From NCBI RefSeq assembly GCF_001640025.1, contig NC_031674.1, positions 3,658,001 through 3,722,000 of the forward strand: 64,000 bases of DNA, in the 5' to 3' direction. Origin of the DNA: Sugiyamaella lignohabitans (Eukaryota > Ascomycota > Dipodascomycetes > Dipodascales > Trichomonascaceae). The notes beneath the pieces are model-generated. The model was not told the origin of the DNA and made no database searches. It was given only the letters and a program-made list of their open reading frames with translations. Of the stretch, positions 49,831 to 60,832 are shown one piece after another. The translations under genes were made by a program, and so were the position numbers. The first letter of the stretch is position 1. Each line of letters opens with the position of its first letter.

Positions 49831-49842
49831 CTGTCTACATGC
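49831..49842. repeat. Target-site duplication of LINE B, right copy
   Basis: CTGTCTACATGC, identical to 48545-48556. Confidence 0.85.
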
Positions 49843-49851
49843 ATGAAGCCG

Positions 49852-49895
49852 GGCATTTACACAGTACCAGGAGGATTGCTCGCATTTTACCTACT
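49852..49895 (-). repeat. LINE family A 3' end fragment, copy 6
   Basis: GCATTTACACAGTACCAGG followed by AGGATTGCTCGCATTTTACC matches the middle of the family A repeat without its tail. Confidence 0.65.
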
Positions 49896-50065
49896 TAATC
49901 GGTAAAGCCTTTACATTACTATCAAAACACAAGTTAGTTAATTCACATTAGAGTGTTAGCTATGTTTTCAGCTTCAAATGGAGGTTTAACACAACTAAAA
50001 TAGTTTTGGATTCAGGTTTAACACACAGGCTGCAATCTAGTATATTCAACTTTTGATCACAATTA

Positions 50066-50139
50066 GGGCGTGTAGTCTAGTTGGTTATGGCGCTCGCTTT
50101 GCATGCGAGAGGTCTCTGGTTCGATTCCGGACTCGTCCA
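50066..50139 (+). tRNA. tRNA-Ala (UGC)
   Basis: This 74-base sequence begins GGGCGTGTAGTCTAG and ends ACTCGTCCA, close to yeast tRNA-Ala. The anticodon stem CTCGC/GCGAG encloses the loop TTTGCAT (anticodon TGC). The T loop is TTCGATT. The acceptor stem has G3-T70, the alanine identity pair, and one T-T mismatch. No intron; a T run follows. Confidence 0.94.
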
Positions 50140-50354
50140 TTCTTTTTTATTATTCGCTCTCATGTAGAGCCGCTTTTTTTTTGTTTGTATTTGATCCTCG
50201 TAGGAGTTAAGTTCACCAAAACGGAAAAAAACGGCATACAGAAATAAACATATAAACTTTACCATTTAATATTTAAAAAGAATGTTATATACCCACATTT
50301 TTGTTGTCACTGAACCAGCAGTTACGAAGAGCCCATAATAAAACCGACGTGTAT

Positions 50355-51245
50355 TTAGACCCAAGACCAGGTAATCTCAACACGACCCTCAGCAGGGTCA
50401 GCAATGACATCAAATGCAGCAGGCGACAGATCAAGATTGCCATAAGCACAAGTAGGACATTTATCAGTAATAGTGACTGTAACAGACTTACCATTACGGA
50501 AGATTTGAGCCTTCTTACCACAGTTAGGATTAGCATTGGGGTTGGGGAAGTCACCAAACATAGGGGCATTTAGTGCAGCAATAAAGTCAGAATCAGTGTT
50601 GGTAATACCACAAGCGCCAAGACCGACCTCGTAAAAAGTAGCTTGTCCAGAGAATTGACCAGATCCAGCCGAAGAAGAATCGGAACCAGAGCTGGAAGGA
50701 GCGGGCGCGGCAGGAGATGAAACGACAACAACGGAGCTAGTAGCAGGAGGAGGGGTCGAAGTGGTAGTTGGGGGAGGAGGAGGGGAAGAGGTAGTAACAG
50801 GGGGAGGAGGAGGAGGGGTGGAAGTAGTGGAAGGAGGAGGTGGAGGAGGGGGAGTCGAAGTGCTAGAAGGAGCAGCCTCAGGAGTAGAAGAAGGCTGAGT
50901 TACAATAATGGTCGAGGTAAAAGTGGAACTAGTAGTAGGCTCAGGTTCAGGAGTCGAACTAGATGATGGAACATCCTCGACAGAACTGGAAGAAATAACA
51001 ATAGTGGTAGTCGAAGGAGTAGGTGCCTCGGGAGCAGCAGCAGAGATAAATTCAAAGGCAGTACTGACGGGATTGCCGTTTTGGTCGACATAAACATGAG
51101 CATTCTCGTAGACATACTTGGTCACATGAACGTAGTCAGTCACAATAGCACGCTTGTGGAGGTGATGGCCATGGTTGGCAATGGGAGTGGCTAAGACAGA
51201 AGAAGCAGCCAAAACTACAGAAGTAGCCAAAGTGGAAAATATCAT
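50355..51245 (-). CDS. Secreted double-psi beta-barrel (expansin/RlpA-like) wall protein
   Basis: The 296-residue protein has a signal peptide (1-19, cleavage after SSVLA) and a likely Kex2 site Lys31-Arg32. A long Ser/Thr/Pro-rich spacer (about 70-190) has repeated PPPPP and SST blocks and is probably O-mannosylated. The C-terminal double-psi beta-barrel domain (about 195-296) starts GQATFYEVGLGACG, has paired cysteines (CG, CGKK, CPTCAYG) and ends GRVEITWSWV. Yeast and filamentous fungi have many such DPBB proteins, related to loosenins and barwin-like proteins, acting in or on the cell wall. No catalytic Asp pair of endoglucanases is evident. There is no GPI signal, so it is probably secreted or loosely wall-bound. 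Confidence 0.88.
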   Translation of the reverse strand: MIFSTLATSVVLAASSVLATPIANHGHHLHKRAIVTDYVHVTKYVYENAHVYVDQNGNPVSTAFEFISAAAPEAPTPSTTTIVISSSSVEDVPSSSSTPEPEPTTSSTFTSTIIVTQPSSTPEAAPSSTSTPPPPPPPSTTSTPPPPPPVTTSSPPPPPTTTSTPPPATSSVVVVSSPAAPAPSSSGSDSSSAGSGQFSGQATFYEVGLGACGITNTDSDFIAALNAPMFGDFPNPNANPNCGKKAQIFRNGKSVTVTITDKCPTCAYGNLDLSPAAFDVIADPAEGRVEITWSWV

Positions 51246-53993
51246 TTTGTTTTTGAAAAGAAGTTGAAATTCGAAAATGCGTAATAAGATGCTAGTTACA
51301 AGTCGATTGAGTATATACCAGATATATCAGTCGAATCTTGAGTTTTCAATTTAAAAATAAGAGGAACCTGCCTTTTGAAAGGAATGTGGTGAGTTTAAAA
51401 GGATTGGACTGGGCTGTAATTGTAAACCCCTATTGTCGTTGAGACTAAACTTGTCGAAGCTGATTTATCAAAAAAAGGATATAACCATGAAGGAACAACT
51501 CCTCTTATATAGGATGAGACCGATTTTGCGGCGGTACCGCCAAGTATGGTCACCAATCTCGCCAGTCAATTTTGTCATGCATTCGCATCTACCATTCAAG
51601 GTAGCATCTGCACGACCTCATTTGAAGGTGTAGCCAATACGCTCTAGCTTCATGCAAGGAGCTTTAAGAAAGGGGGTGGATGGTCCATTTGTTGTCGGGA
51701 TCTACAGATTATCACACATATGTGCGCATGCAATGCACCATGCTATCCTTTATAGGTGCATGGCAGTGAAGATGAAAAAACACAGGAGACGGAGAACAGG
51801 AGGAGCTGCATATTTGGCAGGTTCAAGAGGCGGGTCTGCCTGTTCCAGCATCCTGTAGGGGGAACGGCATCGGGAGGCTTGAGTTGCCAGGTTAACCAGC
51901 ACCCAAACCTACCGAACAAACCAGATTTGCGAGCTCCATGGCTCACACTACACATCCAGTTCAACTCTTCGCGTCATTTTTTGCGGCGTAAGCGAGAGGT
52001 AATGGATGAGGGGGCATATAAATTGTATGCCTGTAGAACCAAGACACTGAGAGATGGCAAGGGCTCTAGTGAATGAAGGAGGCGTTGGGCGGCTTTTTTA
52101 GGAGTTATTGAATACGCAAATTTGCCCCTGCAAAGGAAAGCTCGTCGCGACAGCTCATACTACTGCCTGCAATCAATATCCACTCCAAAGTCCACATCAG
52201 CGGTGGTTGATGTCGGTACCAATAAACAGTTACATGGAGTCCATGCAGGCAGCAAAATTTTCATATTATAATCCACATATTATGACGCTTTTTGCTTTTT
52301 ACATCTAACAATTTAAGAGACTGAGTAAATTGACTGGTACATCTTAAGCGGTCAACCACGTTGGTTCATTGCATCAGAAGAACCAGGTTGATTTCTGCAT
52401 TATGTGGACCGATCCGAGTCGATTTAAGAGAGGATATATGACGTTCTTAGGATGTTGACTCAATATGGATTCATATCCTAACCACCGAGAGGTAGGCTAT
52501 TTCTTTTTTCCAGCTGCTCATTACTCAAATTGGTCTTTAATCCCACCAATTCAGTTAGTCAGACCGTTTCACAAACGGTTTTTTTTCTTATATTTTGTTC
52601 TTTCGAAAGGCTGCTTTGTGTATTGTCCTCATATCCTTTAATTCGAAGACATTTCACTTTCAGTACAGTTGACCTTCACTCATGTGTAATATGCCGGCTA
52701 TTTCAGGGAGAGAGACATATTGTTATTAATCATGCACGTCGTCATTATTAATTACCGTATTCTTAAAAACTGCCGTTTACAACTTGAACGTTCGGTATTA
52801 TATTGACATCACAAGGGAAGATTTGGAAGAATTTACAAAAATTAGTAATTAATAATTATTTTTGCTAGGCTATAATCTAATAACTTCCCAACTTTCATTG
52901 TGATTATACTACTCAAGCTGTGTTCTTCTAGCGGCGGTATTGCATGTCATTTCTTTCAATCAAGCAGTTAGGACGAGAGCCTCTATCCAAATTTAAACTA
53001 GTACCTTATCAATAAGAAGTTATTTACGGGACGACCACAGGAAAAAGTTTTATCACCGAGAACACTTAAGTAACAAAATCTGCAAATGGACACATGCTCT
53101 ACGCACTCTTGAGTTGGTTCCAACCAATAACATCGTTAATCAAGTCTAAAAGAAATGGTAATGGGCTGGTACCTACTTACCAGTAAGTTTCCTATTCCAG
53201 CAGATGGCAACGGGCTCCTCCATCTTCGGCAGCCAACCTAGTCAGTCTATTCCGGTGCCTATTCTTGATCTATTAAGTGCATGCCATGCACTTCTGAAGG
53301 ATTACTATGAAAAATACTTATGGCACAAGCCAGATCTGTAATGAGGCAACGGTCGCCTGCATACCTGGGACCCCTCATAGCTTGATCCAAACTTTGTTTA
53401 AGGTTTATAGATGTGTAAATAGGGGCTTTGTGAGTAAACAAACTGTCAGGGGGAAAGGGGGGATAAAGTTCAGATATGGCTCTACCTATGGTAAGGTTGC
53501 TGTGTTCTCAGCTTTCTCGCCGCTGTTTTTTCTTGCACTCGCTGCCGTTAAATCGTTTCTGCAGGCTCCTGTTGGAATAGCAATAACCCTGGCAACAGGT
53601 TCGGATCCAAAAGAGCACCCCCACAGGAGTTGTTAGCTGCAGACCACCAGTAAAAATGCGGCCGTATGTGCCAATTTCTATGACTACCTCTCATTTAGTC
53701 TCAGGTTGTTAGCTTCAACTACAATAAGTGCGACACTGGTAAAAGAAACAGCCATAGTATAATAAGCATATATTCCAACCGCCAAAGGGAATCGTAGTCA
53801 TACTTCAATACATTTTCAATAAAGCTATTTTGTACATATGGCGGTATTCCAGATACCAATTCTATAATCTAAATTATAGACATTAAAAACACGATTAGTG
53901 TAATAAAAAAAATAATAAAATAAAACTAACATAGCAAATCAAGTCATTAAATGGCAACCAGTAGGTGATAGCCATCAGTTTGCACCTTCTTAT
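51246..53993. other. 2.75-kb gene-free stretch
   Basis: Several short frames exist (for example 51756-52076 and 53307-53636) but none shows a domain, codon bias or splice support. A hairpin CCGTTT-cac-AAACGG followed by eight T lies at 52563-52585. The part nearest 51245 is the promoter of the wall-protein gene. Confidence 0.5.
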
Positions 53994-56891
53994 TTAAGCT
54001 GCCCAAATAGTAAGAGTGTCATTAAAGTTTTTCTCTTGCTCGTCATTTAACTCCAAAGCCATTTGGATATCCTCATCAGAGGTTATCGTGACAAAGTCAT
54101 CATCCTCATCTTTATACTTGATTCGCAATGGGTTGGGTGTTTGTTTGCCACAAAGTCGGATCTTACGGTCAACCCGTTCCAAAAGCTGACTGTATTTAAC
54201 ACCCACCGGCACGATAAGCAAAAATGTGTCTTCCAAATAGTGTAGTTTGACCTTCATTTGATTAGTATGAGGTTTAGCCGGACCAAGGCCAGGAATTGCC
54301 CCTTCAGATTTAGTTCTTTGAGCAAGAGGAACACCACTGTTAGCTTGGTGATTTGAAGAAGGACTTGATAACGAAGTTGTTGCATGTGAACCCAGAGCTA
54401 TCTGCTGCTTGTCAGCATGGTTTAATGAAGTTGTTGAGGAATTGGGATAGTTGGGATAATTGGGTGAACTTGCTGACCTGCTACGCGAGACATAACGTAG
54501 CGGTTGAGCAGCGGCAGCAGCGGCAGCAGCAGCAGCCGAAGAAGCATTAGAGGACAAATTTGTAGATGAAGGGAGAGCCGATGAAGATGTGGACGAGGAA
54601 GTTAAAGTGCTACTCAGTCCTAAATTATTGAAATCCTCACTGAGATTTGTCGAGTTATAGTTGTTGCCATTAGAAAAGGTGTAATTGGATGAGGTGCTGA
54701 CAGTCCTAGTACTATTTACCTCGCTACCACTAGGGGAAACACCTTCTGCATAACCCACAGTTTCATCATCACTGCCTTCGTCATACGCAGTGTGATTGGG
54801 CTCTTCTCTGCCATCGAAACGAGCCGATTGGAAAAGTTCATTTGCAGTATCTTGGTATCGAGCCACTAATTTGCGGATTGTCTTCTCCCATAATCTAAGC
54901 AACTCCTCGTTTCTGAACCTAATATCGAAGTAGCCAGTATCACTAGCGTCATCCTTCCCCCATGAAATGTGGAGCAGATAGCCGTCCTTTTTGGAGATGA
55001 AGACATCAGTAATGTAGGCGATGTAGATACGTCCTTTCAAAACCAAACTGGATCGCTTACTCTTGTTCTTTTTGGTCAATCCCATTGATTTCTTGGCGGG
55101 AGCAGCCTCCTTACAACAGAGAATAATGTTCTCAAATAAATAAAGGTGATATTCCCGCTCAAAGCCGACTTTCACTACTGGAAATACTCCATCATGTAGC
55201 AAATCGCCAAAATCTTCAATATTATGCCCTCGCCAATCCCGTAACCGGTCACTCAACTCTTTGACAACTTCTACATTCTCGACTCTTCGTTGAGTCTCAT
55301 TAACATTGGCAGTAATCTTTCTAACCTTGATCAGGCCGGATTGAAGCTCATCATAGTAGGGCCAATCAGATGGCGTGCATTTAATCAACTCCCTCAATAA
55401 TAAAGGATACTTGCAAATTCGTTGAATTGGCTTAATAAGCATGGCCGGCAGCTCATAAGCAGGTTCAATCATATGCGTCAAAGAAATTAGCTTTGGAGCT
55501 TCTAAAGCAGCCAGTTCCGAAGCGTGCCTCTGGTTCATAGCATAGCCTTCGTATACCTCGAATCCAGATTCAGATACTTCGAAGAGATAGCCGAGTCGTT
55601 GTTCTTCAGGAGGCAGGCTCGCATGATACTCTACAGCCACTAAAAACTGTCTTTGGAAATCCAGTAGTTGGAACAAGTTAGGGAATAGGAAATGTAGTGT
55701 GTCAGGACTTAACAAACTATTTTGTTGGATCTCATCCTGATACTTGGCGAGCACTTCCAAGTCTTGAACATATTTTCGCTCGGTTTGTAGAAGTTCATCG
55801 ACAATTTTAGCACGTTGGTCCATTTCTTTAGGTTCAACAGACTCTCGAACAGGCAGAGGCGGAATGACGCCCTTCTGCTCAAGGGTGTCAAGAATCAGCT
55901 GGACTGTTTTAATAACCTTTATCAGTACTGATGTGCTTTCCGAGTAAACGTTGGATATGGTGAACAATTGGTCATCAGAATACTCGAGTTCGGATTTACA
56001 GGCTTGAATAAATGCATATAAAGCACGTTTGGCTACCTTCAAGTCATTCGACACACCTGCGGGAAGAGGCGTCGGCGGGTTTAATGCATTGTACAGAGCG
56101 CATAGAGACGTGCCCATTCTGAGAAATCTCCATACATGGGTCACAGGGTCGATTTTCATGCCAGGCGGAACAGCTGCTACAGTATTTAACTGAGGAGCAA
56201 ATCCTGACCCGCTGCCCATTGGGGGAGATTTAAGCGTTGAAGCTGGTGAGCCATTTCCAGAGAAGTCGCCTGATCCAGATAAATAAGGAGATGTCATATT
56301 AGAAGAAGCTCTCGAGGCAATGCGGTCATGACCACCTATATTCGTACTGAGTCCTAATCCCAAGCCAGTTGCAGCAGAGCCAGCAGCAGCAACGGCTGTG
56401 GTTCCATTAGCATTGTTACCAGATTGATCATACGCATTTCCATCTTCAAAGTCGGTTTCACAAGCATCTAGGTAAACTTGAAGACCAGGAACTAGCTCTA
56501 ATCGTTCTTTCAAAGCCAAGCATATCTGAAACAAAGACTCGGAGCCATCAGCAGGTCGATTTGAAACGAGACTTGCAATAGGCATGGGTCCACCATTCGT
56601 TGGCATTCCAATTAAGGTATTACTAGTCGTATTTGTCAAAACATGTGAAACTGGTGAAGGAAGAGATGAGGCTGGCTGTAACGAGGTCACTAAGGAAGTA
56701 GTACTGGGGTTCTTACTAGGGCCATTAGGTCGTGTGGTATGTTGATTATTAGCATGTGAATTTTGTTGAGGAGCCTTAAAATTGAATGCCGACACACTCG
56801 AGCTAGCTGATGAATTCAGATAACCAAACGAAGATGAATCCTGTACCGATGAAGACGCCCCAGGATACTGTTGAATGTTAAGTTGAGACAT
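53994..56891 (-). CDS. CDC24: CDC24, Rho-GEF for Cdc42
   Basis: The 965-residue protein has the Cdc24 domain order. A Ser/Asn-rich N-terminus is followed by a CDC24 calponin-like region (about 225-345; VWRFLRMGTSLCALYNAL), then a DH domain (about 360-545; VDELLQTERKYVQDLEVL, PIQRICKYPLLLREL) and a PH domain (about 570-710; ending LLRLWEKTIRKLVARYQ). A disordered linker with poly-Ser and a nine-Ala run precedes the C-terminal PB1 domain (about 875-965; KYKDEDDDFVTITSDEDIQ) that binds Bem1. It activates Cdc42 at sites of polar growth. A 5' UTR intron at 56923-57342 is suggested by GTGAGT and CTAAC-N10-AG signals. Confidence 0.96.
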   Translation of the reverse strand: MSQLNIQQYPGASSSVQDSSSFGYLNSSASSSVSAFNFKAPQQNSHANNQHTTRPNGPSKNPSTTSLVTSLQPASSLPSPVSHVLTNTTSNTLIGMPTNGGPMPIASLVSNRPADGSESLFQICLALKERLELVPGLQVYLDACETDFEDGNAYDQSGNNANGTTAVAAAGSAATGLGLGLSTNIGGHDRIASRASSNMTSPYLSGSGDFSGNGSPASTLKSPPMGSGSGFAPQLNTVAAVPPGMKIDPVTHVWRFLRMGTSLCALYNALNPPTPLPAGVSNDLKVAKRALYAFIQACKSELEYSDDQLFTISNVYSESTSVLIKVIKTVQLILDTLEQKGVIPPLPVRESVEPKEMDQRAKIVDELLQTERKYVQDLEVLAKYQDEIQQNSLLSPDTLHFLFPNLFQLLDFQRQFLVAVEYHASLPPEEQRLGYLFEVSESGFEVYEGYAMNQRHASELAALEAPKLISLTHMIEPAYELPAMLIKPIQRICKYPLLLRELIKCTPSDWPYYDELQSGLIKVRKITANVNETQRRVENVEVVKELSDRLRDWRGHNIEDFGDLLHDGVFPVVKVGFEREYHLYLFENIILCCKEAAPAKKSMGLTKKNKSKRSSLVLKGRIYIAYITDVFISKKDGYLLHISWGKDDASDTGYFDIRFRNEELLRLWEKTIRKLVARYQDTANELFQSARFDGREEPNHTAYDEGSDDETVGYAEGVSPSGSEVNSTRTVSTSSNYTFSNGNNYNSTNLSEDFNNLGLSSTLTSSSTSSSALPSSTNLSSNASSAAAAAAAAAAQPLRYVSRSRSASSPNYPNYPNSSTTSLNHADKQQIALGSHATTSLSSPSSNHQANSGVPLAQRTKSEGAIPGLGPAKPHTNQMKVKLHYLEDTFLLIVPVGVKYSQLLERVDRKIRLCGKQTPNPLRIKYKDEDDDFVTITSDEDIQMALELNDEQEKNFNDTLTIWAA

Positions 56892-56971
56892 GATGTCAAG
56901 ACGTCTGTCTCCAAAAACCTGGCTAAGAGAAATGGTTAGTTCACAGTCCTAGGATAACATGCGTTTTACCG

Positions 56972-57216
56972 TCACAAAAACCAACCAGTCATAACATTGC
57001 TGCTATTACTGCTATCACTATAAGTAACAGTATCAGGTGTGATATTGATAGCAGAAACTGAATCAAACATAGCATATATACCATCCCCTGAAAATCCTAG
57101 CAGCACCTGTACCAGCGACAGCCAGACTCTCATAATTTTTAAAAGCACCAGTACGAGTGTCAATCAAAGCATCCCTAGCAATATCAGTACCTCTAGTACG
57201 TCTTCGTAATAGTAGA
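56972..57216 (-). pseudogene. Decayed coding relic with NHL-repeat-like sequence
   Basis: On the minus strand one frame reads DTRTGAFKNYESLAVAGTGA and, after a one-base shift near 57090, GFSGDGIYAMFDSVSAINIT followed by PDTVTYSDSSNSS. The AGTGxxGFSGDG plus a later DS-N pattern resembles NHL beta-propeller repeats. It lacks a start and is very short. It may be a chance resemblance or the remnant of a displaced gene. Confidence 0.3.
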
Positions 57217-59103
57217 GAGCCTGTAGCGTGATCCTATTACGAGTAATTTGGGAAGGCAGGTTTCTGGGCCCAACTGAGTAGAAATCCAAGTGTCTACTAG
57301 AAAGTCAAGATGCTACGAAGTCCACAAAACCAACACACTCACCGCTGACTCAAAACCAAAACTTACAAAAAAAAAAAATTCGAGATTATTGGTCCAACTC
57401 AAACAGGGGGAAGGAGGGAAAGAGATGGAAAGGGGGCTGCACGTCTATCGTACGATAAGAATCTGATAGCTTATTTCGCCTACTGCCAGTGATATTAAAA
57501 ACTTGTCTGTCGTGTCTATATCTTGGAAAATTAATTTTCACGTGCTTATGTGCTGAAGGGATCAAGTTAGATTTTGGTATGTTTCGGGGGAGGAAAGGAG
57601 AAAACGACTATCGATTCGGTTGAAGAAGTACAGGGAAGTTCTGCTGCAAATAGCTTCTATAGAGAGGTGGGGCACTGTAATGCGCACTTACAGACTGGGA
57701 GCAGGTTGTGGATAAGAGGCAGGGAGATTTAAACGAAAGCAGTAAGCAATTTAGCAGATGCGTAAGGAGATACAACTACCCACAGGCGACCGCGGCGTCT
57801 GGGTAAGGAGTCGTCAATACAGGGAGACACAGGGGTTAGATGATGGCGTGCAGGTGTCGATCTTCGATGTGTAAAATTGGGTTGGGTACCTTCCTTTTGG
57901 GAGGAGTAGCCGGTACAACGACATCCAGCGCCCAGCGAGGGGTCACAATTGGGCAGCAGAAGCCAAGGCCGTGGGACAGAGCGATAAGCGTCCGTTAACC
58001 AACAGCTCACTGTTGAAAGTGCTCTTGCCATATTTCAGTCAAAGATAGACCATGGACAAGGGGGTCAAAGGGAGGGACGAGAAGACTGAGAAGGAGAATG
58101 GAAATATTAGCTACAAAGTTAAAACGACCGGCCAAGAATGAGGCGGTCACGGTAGGGGGCATCTAGCGGAACGACCGAGGTATAACCCTGGTATATCTAT
58201 ATCGAGGTATTTGACTTGGGATGAAGAAATTTAATCATATTTAACTAATGATAACAATATATGCGAGGACTTAGCTAACAATCCGATACATTCATATCTA
58301 TACAGAGTTAGAATATACATATAATGCAAAAAAAAATCCAAACAGGAAAATAGTAGTAAATACTGGCAGCTCCAGAACAAAAACTGCCATGACAAGTAGC
58401 TAGTGATATTCACAAATGGACGTAGAGCTCCAGCCGTCACACAATTGAGGAGGCAGTTAATGGAAGAGAGGTTGAGGCAATCTAGTTAGTGCGACACAAA
58501 TGAAAAACTGCCTACCTCACGTCCACTATGATCTAGATCTACTTTGCATTGACCCGTGTCTGATCTGGGTAGCGCTCATCACTGTCTCACTCTTTGATTT
58601 GAATGCATAGCTACCAGTTTGGTGAAAAGTAAAAATGACGATAAATAGCTACGAGTAGAGTATATCCATGACACGCTCGGTATACTGCAGTCACACCTGG
58701 CGGGAGCTTAAAAAGAGCTTAAAAGAACTCGCTTGCAGCTCTCTACGGCCCCAGCAGAAAGTCGCGCCCGCCCTAACCACTAATGAGAGATGAAGAGTGT
58801 GTTTCGCGTTTGATCGTCTGATATGAAACTCGCGATGCCTTTAGCTCCTTACACCACCCATCCCACTGACGTCTACTCACATCACGGGTGGCCCCGTCCA
58901 CATGCCGTGTGAATAATAACACCCGTGCTCACCCGACTGTATTTTTTCATCAGCTGCCTGCAATCTCCGGGGTGCTAATTTTGGTTCCGGACTGGTGAAA
59001 AGTGACGACCAGCCACCTCGCTATCGCTCGGAGATGTGCACCGGGATCGTCCCCTGATCAGGATGGGGGTGTTTTTTTTTGGGGGTCGGATTTCTCCGCA
59101 GCT

Positions 59104-59200
59104 GGGGCTCTGCCCTAGACCCCGAATATCTTCTCGATGTGCTAGAGTGGTGGTCGCTAGCTTCTGTGCAGCACGTACGAAGGGGTCTGGGGCTCTGCCC
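59104..59200. repeat. Duplicated GC-rich motif GGGGCTCTGCCC
   Basis: GGGGCTCTGCCC occurs at 59104-59115 and 59189-59200, both next to GACCCC/GGTCT-type sequence. The second lies in the palindrome TGGGGC-tct-GCCCCA. It is far richer in G+C than the surroundings and lies in the 3' region of ERV46. Confidence 0.7.
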
Positions 59201-59289
59201 CAAACTCCCGAGGGATATAAACATTAGTCGTATCATCATAAACGTTCATGCAGAAAGGATTATGGACTCAGTGAGTGGGTCGACGGTGT

Positions 59290-60477
59290 TCAAATAGTCT
59301 TTTTGCGGCGGAGCGCCTTATCGGCCTCCCAAACGCCGCGGTCAATGACCGCTCCAAGCGTTAACACACCGCCAACTATAGCACATACGCCAGTAAGGAA
59401 CGAGCCAAAAGACTTGGGCCGTCGTTCGCGGTTGATTACTTTCATAGGAGAAATGTCGTAGTCGAAAAATACCCCTGGAATACCTCCTCTGGAGTGCAGC
59501 GTGTTAGGATGATCTTCGTCCCTGCCTCCGTCGTGACTGCGTTCGTGCGAAGTCACCGAGTATTCGTTCGTTTCAGTTACTTGACCATCGATCCACTCAA
59601 AGCGAGTGGCTACTACCTTGATGAAGTATCTGTAGCTATATTTTTTCACTTCAGTTTCGTGCACAGTACCGTCAAGGGGAGAGTGTCGACGGTCGTTGAC
59701 ACCGTTTGTGCCCTCCACAGGAGGTCCAAATGACAAATGGTGAATGATATGGGAAAATGTGAATGGCATTTCAGGCTTCATAAACAGCGTCAGGTCGTGT
59801 GTGTGCTGCATACTTTGGGTCAACGAGGATCCGGGTGCGAAATGCAAATTACCCAGCACTTTGTTCACGCTGACCTTGCCCGCAATATTACAGCCCTCGT
59901 CACGAGTGGCCTGGATTTTTTCTTGATAATGCTCCTCTTCACATTGCTCCATTCCAGAACCGTCGTCAAATGCCCATCCTTTGGCAGCATATGCTTGCTT
60001 GATCTCTGCACAAGTGTTACAACACTCACCATCAGGTTTGGATCCATAGCACGAGCCACAATAGTTAGGGTCCTTCAGACGCTGGTTGATAGCGTTGCTC
60101 TCCTGTTCCGATTCAAGCAGCAATTGGCTCGATGAGATTCTGTTTCCCTTGGGATCCAGTCTGGTCTTCAGCACATTGTGTTCGATCTCCGCCTGGATCT
60201 CGCCGGATGCATCCATAGCATCCATGGTGACCAACTCGCAAGGCATATGAGGAAACGTAACATTTAAATAAATATCCAATCGTTCACCTCTTGCTTTGTC
60301 TACAATTAGTTCGGGTGCAAAGTCAATTCGCCTATAATCAACCCATTCCCACAAGGTCAGCCATACTATGAGAACTATCGACACAATTGTGACAATACCG
60401 CCAGATGCCGTTCGTATCCTGGCATCTTCAACTGTCTTAGAAAAAGCATCAAAAGATAACAGTTTCTTAGGGGGCAT
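59290..60477 (-). CDS. ERV46: ERV46, COPII vesicle cargo receptor
   Basis: The 395-residue ER-Golgi protein has an N-terminal cytosolic tail (LLSFDAFSKTVEDARIRT), a first membrane helix (about 25-45), a large lumenal domain with conserved cysteines (NYCGSCYG and ECCNTC, about 140-160), a second helix near 360-380 and a C-terminal KKTI that fits the KKXX COPI retrieval signal. The motif PMKVINRERRPKSFGSFLTG before the second helix is diagnostic for Erv46/Erv41. It forms a heteromer with Erv41 and cycles between ER and Golgi, retrieving escaped ER residents. Length is close to yeast Erv46 (415). Confidence 0.96.
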   Translation of the reverse strand: MPPKKLLSFDAFSKTVEDARIRTASGGIVTIVSIVLIVWLTLWEWVDYRRIDFAPELIVDKARGERLDIYLNVTFPHMPCELVTMDAMDASGEIQAEIEHNVLKTRLDPKGNRISSSQLLLESEQESNAINQRLKDPNYCGSCYGSKPDGECCNTCAEIKQAYAAKGWAFDDGSGMEQCEEEHYQEKIQATRDEGCNIAGKVSVNKVLGNLHFAPGSSLTQSMQHTHDLTLFMKPEMPFTFSHIIHHLSFGPPVEGTNGVNDRRHSPLDGTVHETEVKKYSYRYFIKVVATRFEWIDGQVTETNEYSVTSHERSHDGGRDEDHPNTLHSRGGIPGVFFDYDISPMKVINRERRPKSFGSFLTGVCAIVGGVLTLGAVIDRGVWEADKALRRKKTI

Positions 60478-60832
60478 ATTAAATTTGCACTATCCACCCC
60501 TACTAACTGAAACTGTTGGTTGTCAGAGAAATGAGATTTTTGATTTTGATCCCCAGTGATCACTCTCGTCTCCACGTGTAAACGTCTCTCTTCATCCACA
60601 CGGCTCGGGTAATATGAAGCGGTTACCCTATACAAGAGTACAAGTTATTTAACAGCTGTACGCAATGCGTTTGACATGCATCCAGGCGCACACTGTATGC
60701 CCGGATCCCCGCGAGAACGCATGTTCTTCTTTTGATGTCCATTAACATTCATAGTGATACTGAAAAAAATGGCTATGTCTTAGTTTCTATATACAATATA
60801 TATGCAGGAGTTGCTATCTAATATTTGGTTCA
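60478..60832. other. Spacer upstream of ERV46
   Basis: Promoter of ERV46 and 3' region of the PPR-like gene; nothing else seen. Confidence 0.5.

Larger units (their letters stand above)
56892..59289. other. Long region upstream of CDC24 and downstream of ERV46
   Basis: It holds the putative CDC24 5' UTR intron (56923-57342) with a decayed coding relic inside it, and a GC-rich duplicated motif at 59104-59200. A 100-codon minus frame at 57729-58031 has no recognisable content and is not called. Confidence 0.5.

Noticed and set aside
53307..53636. 109-codon plus-strand frame in the 51-54 kb gap
   Set aside because: No motif, no promoter or splice support, average codon use; likely chance.
57729..58031. 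100-codon minus-strand frame upstream of CDC24
   Set aside because: Composition is Arg/Pro/Ser/Cys-rich as expected for random frames in GC-richer DNA; no domain or conservation clue.
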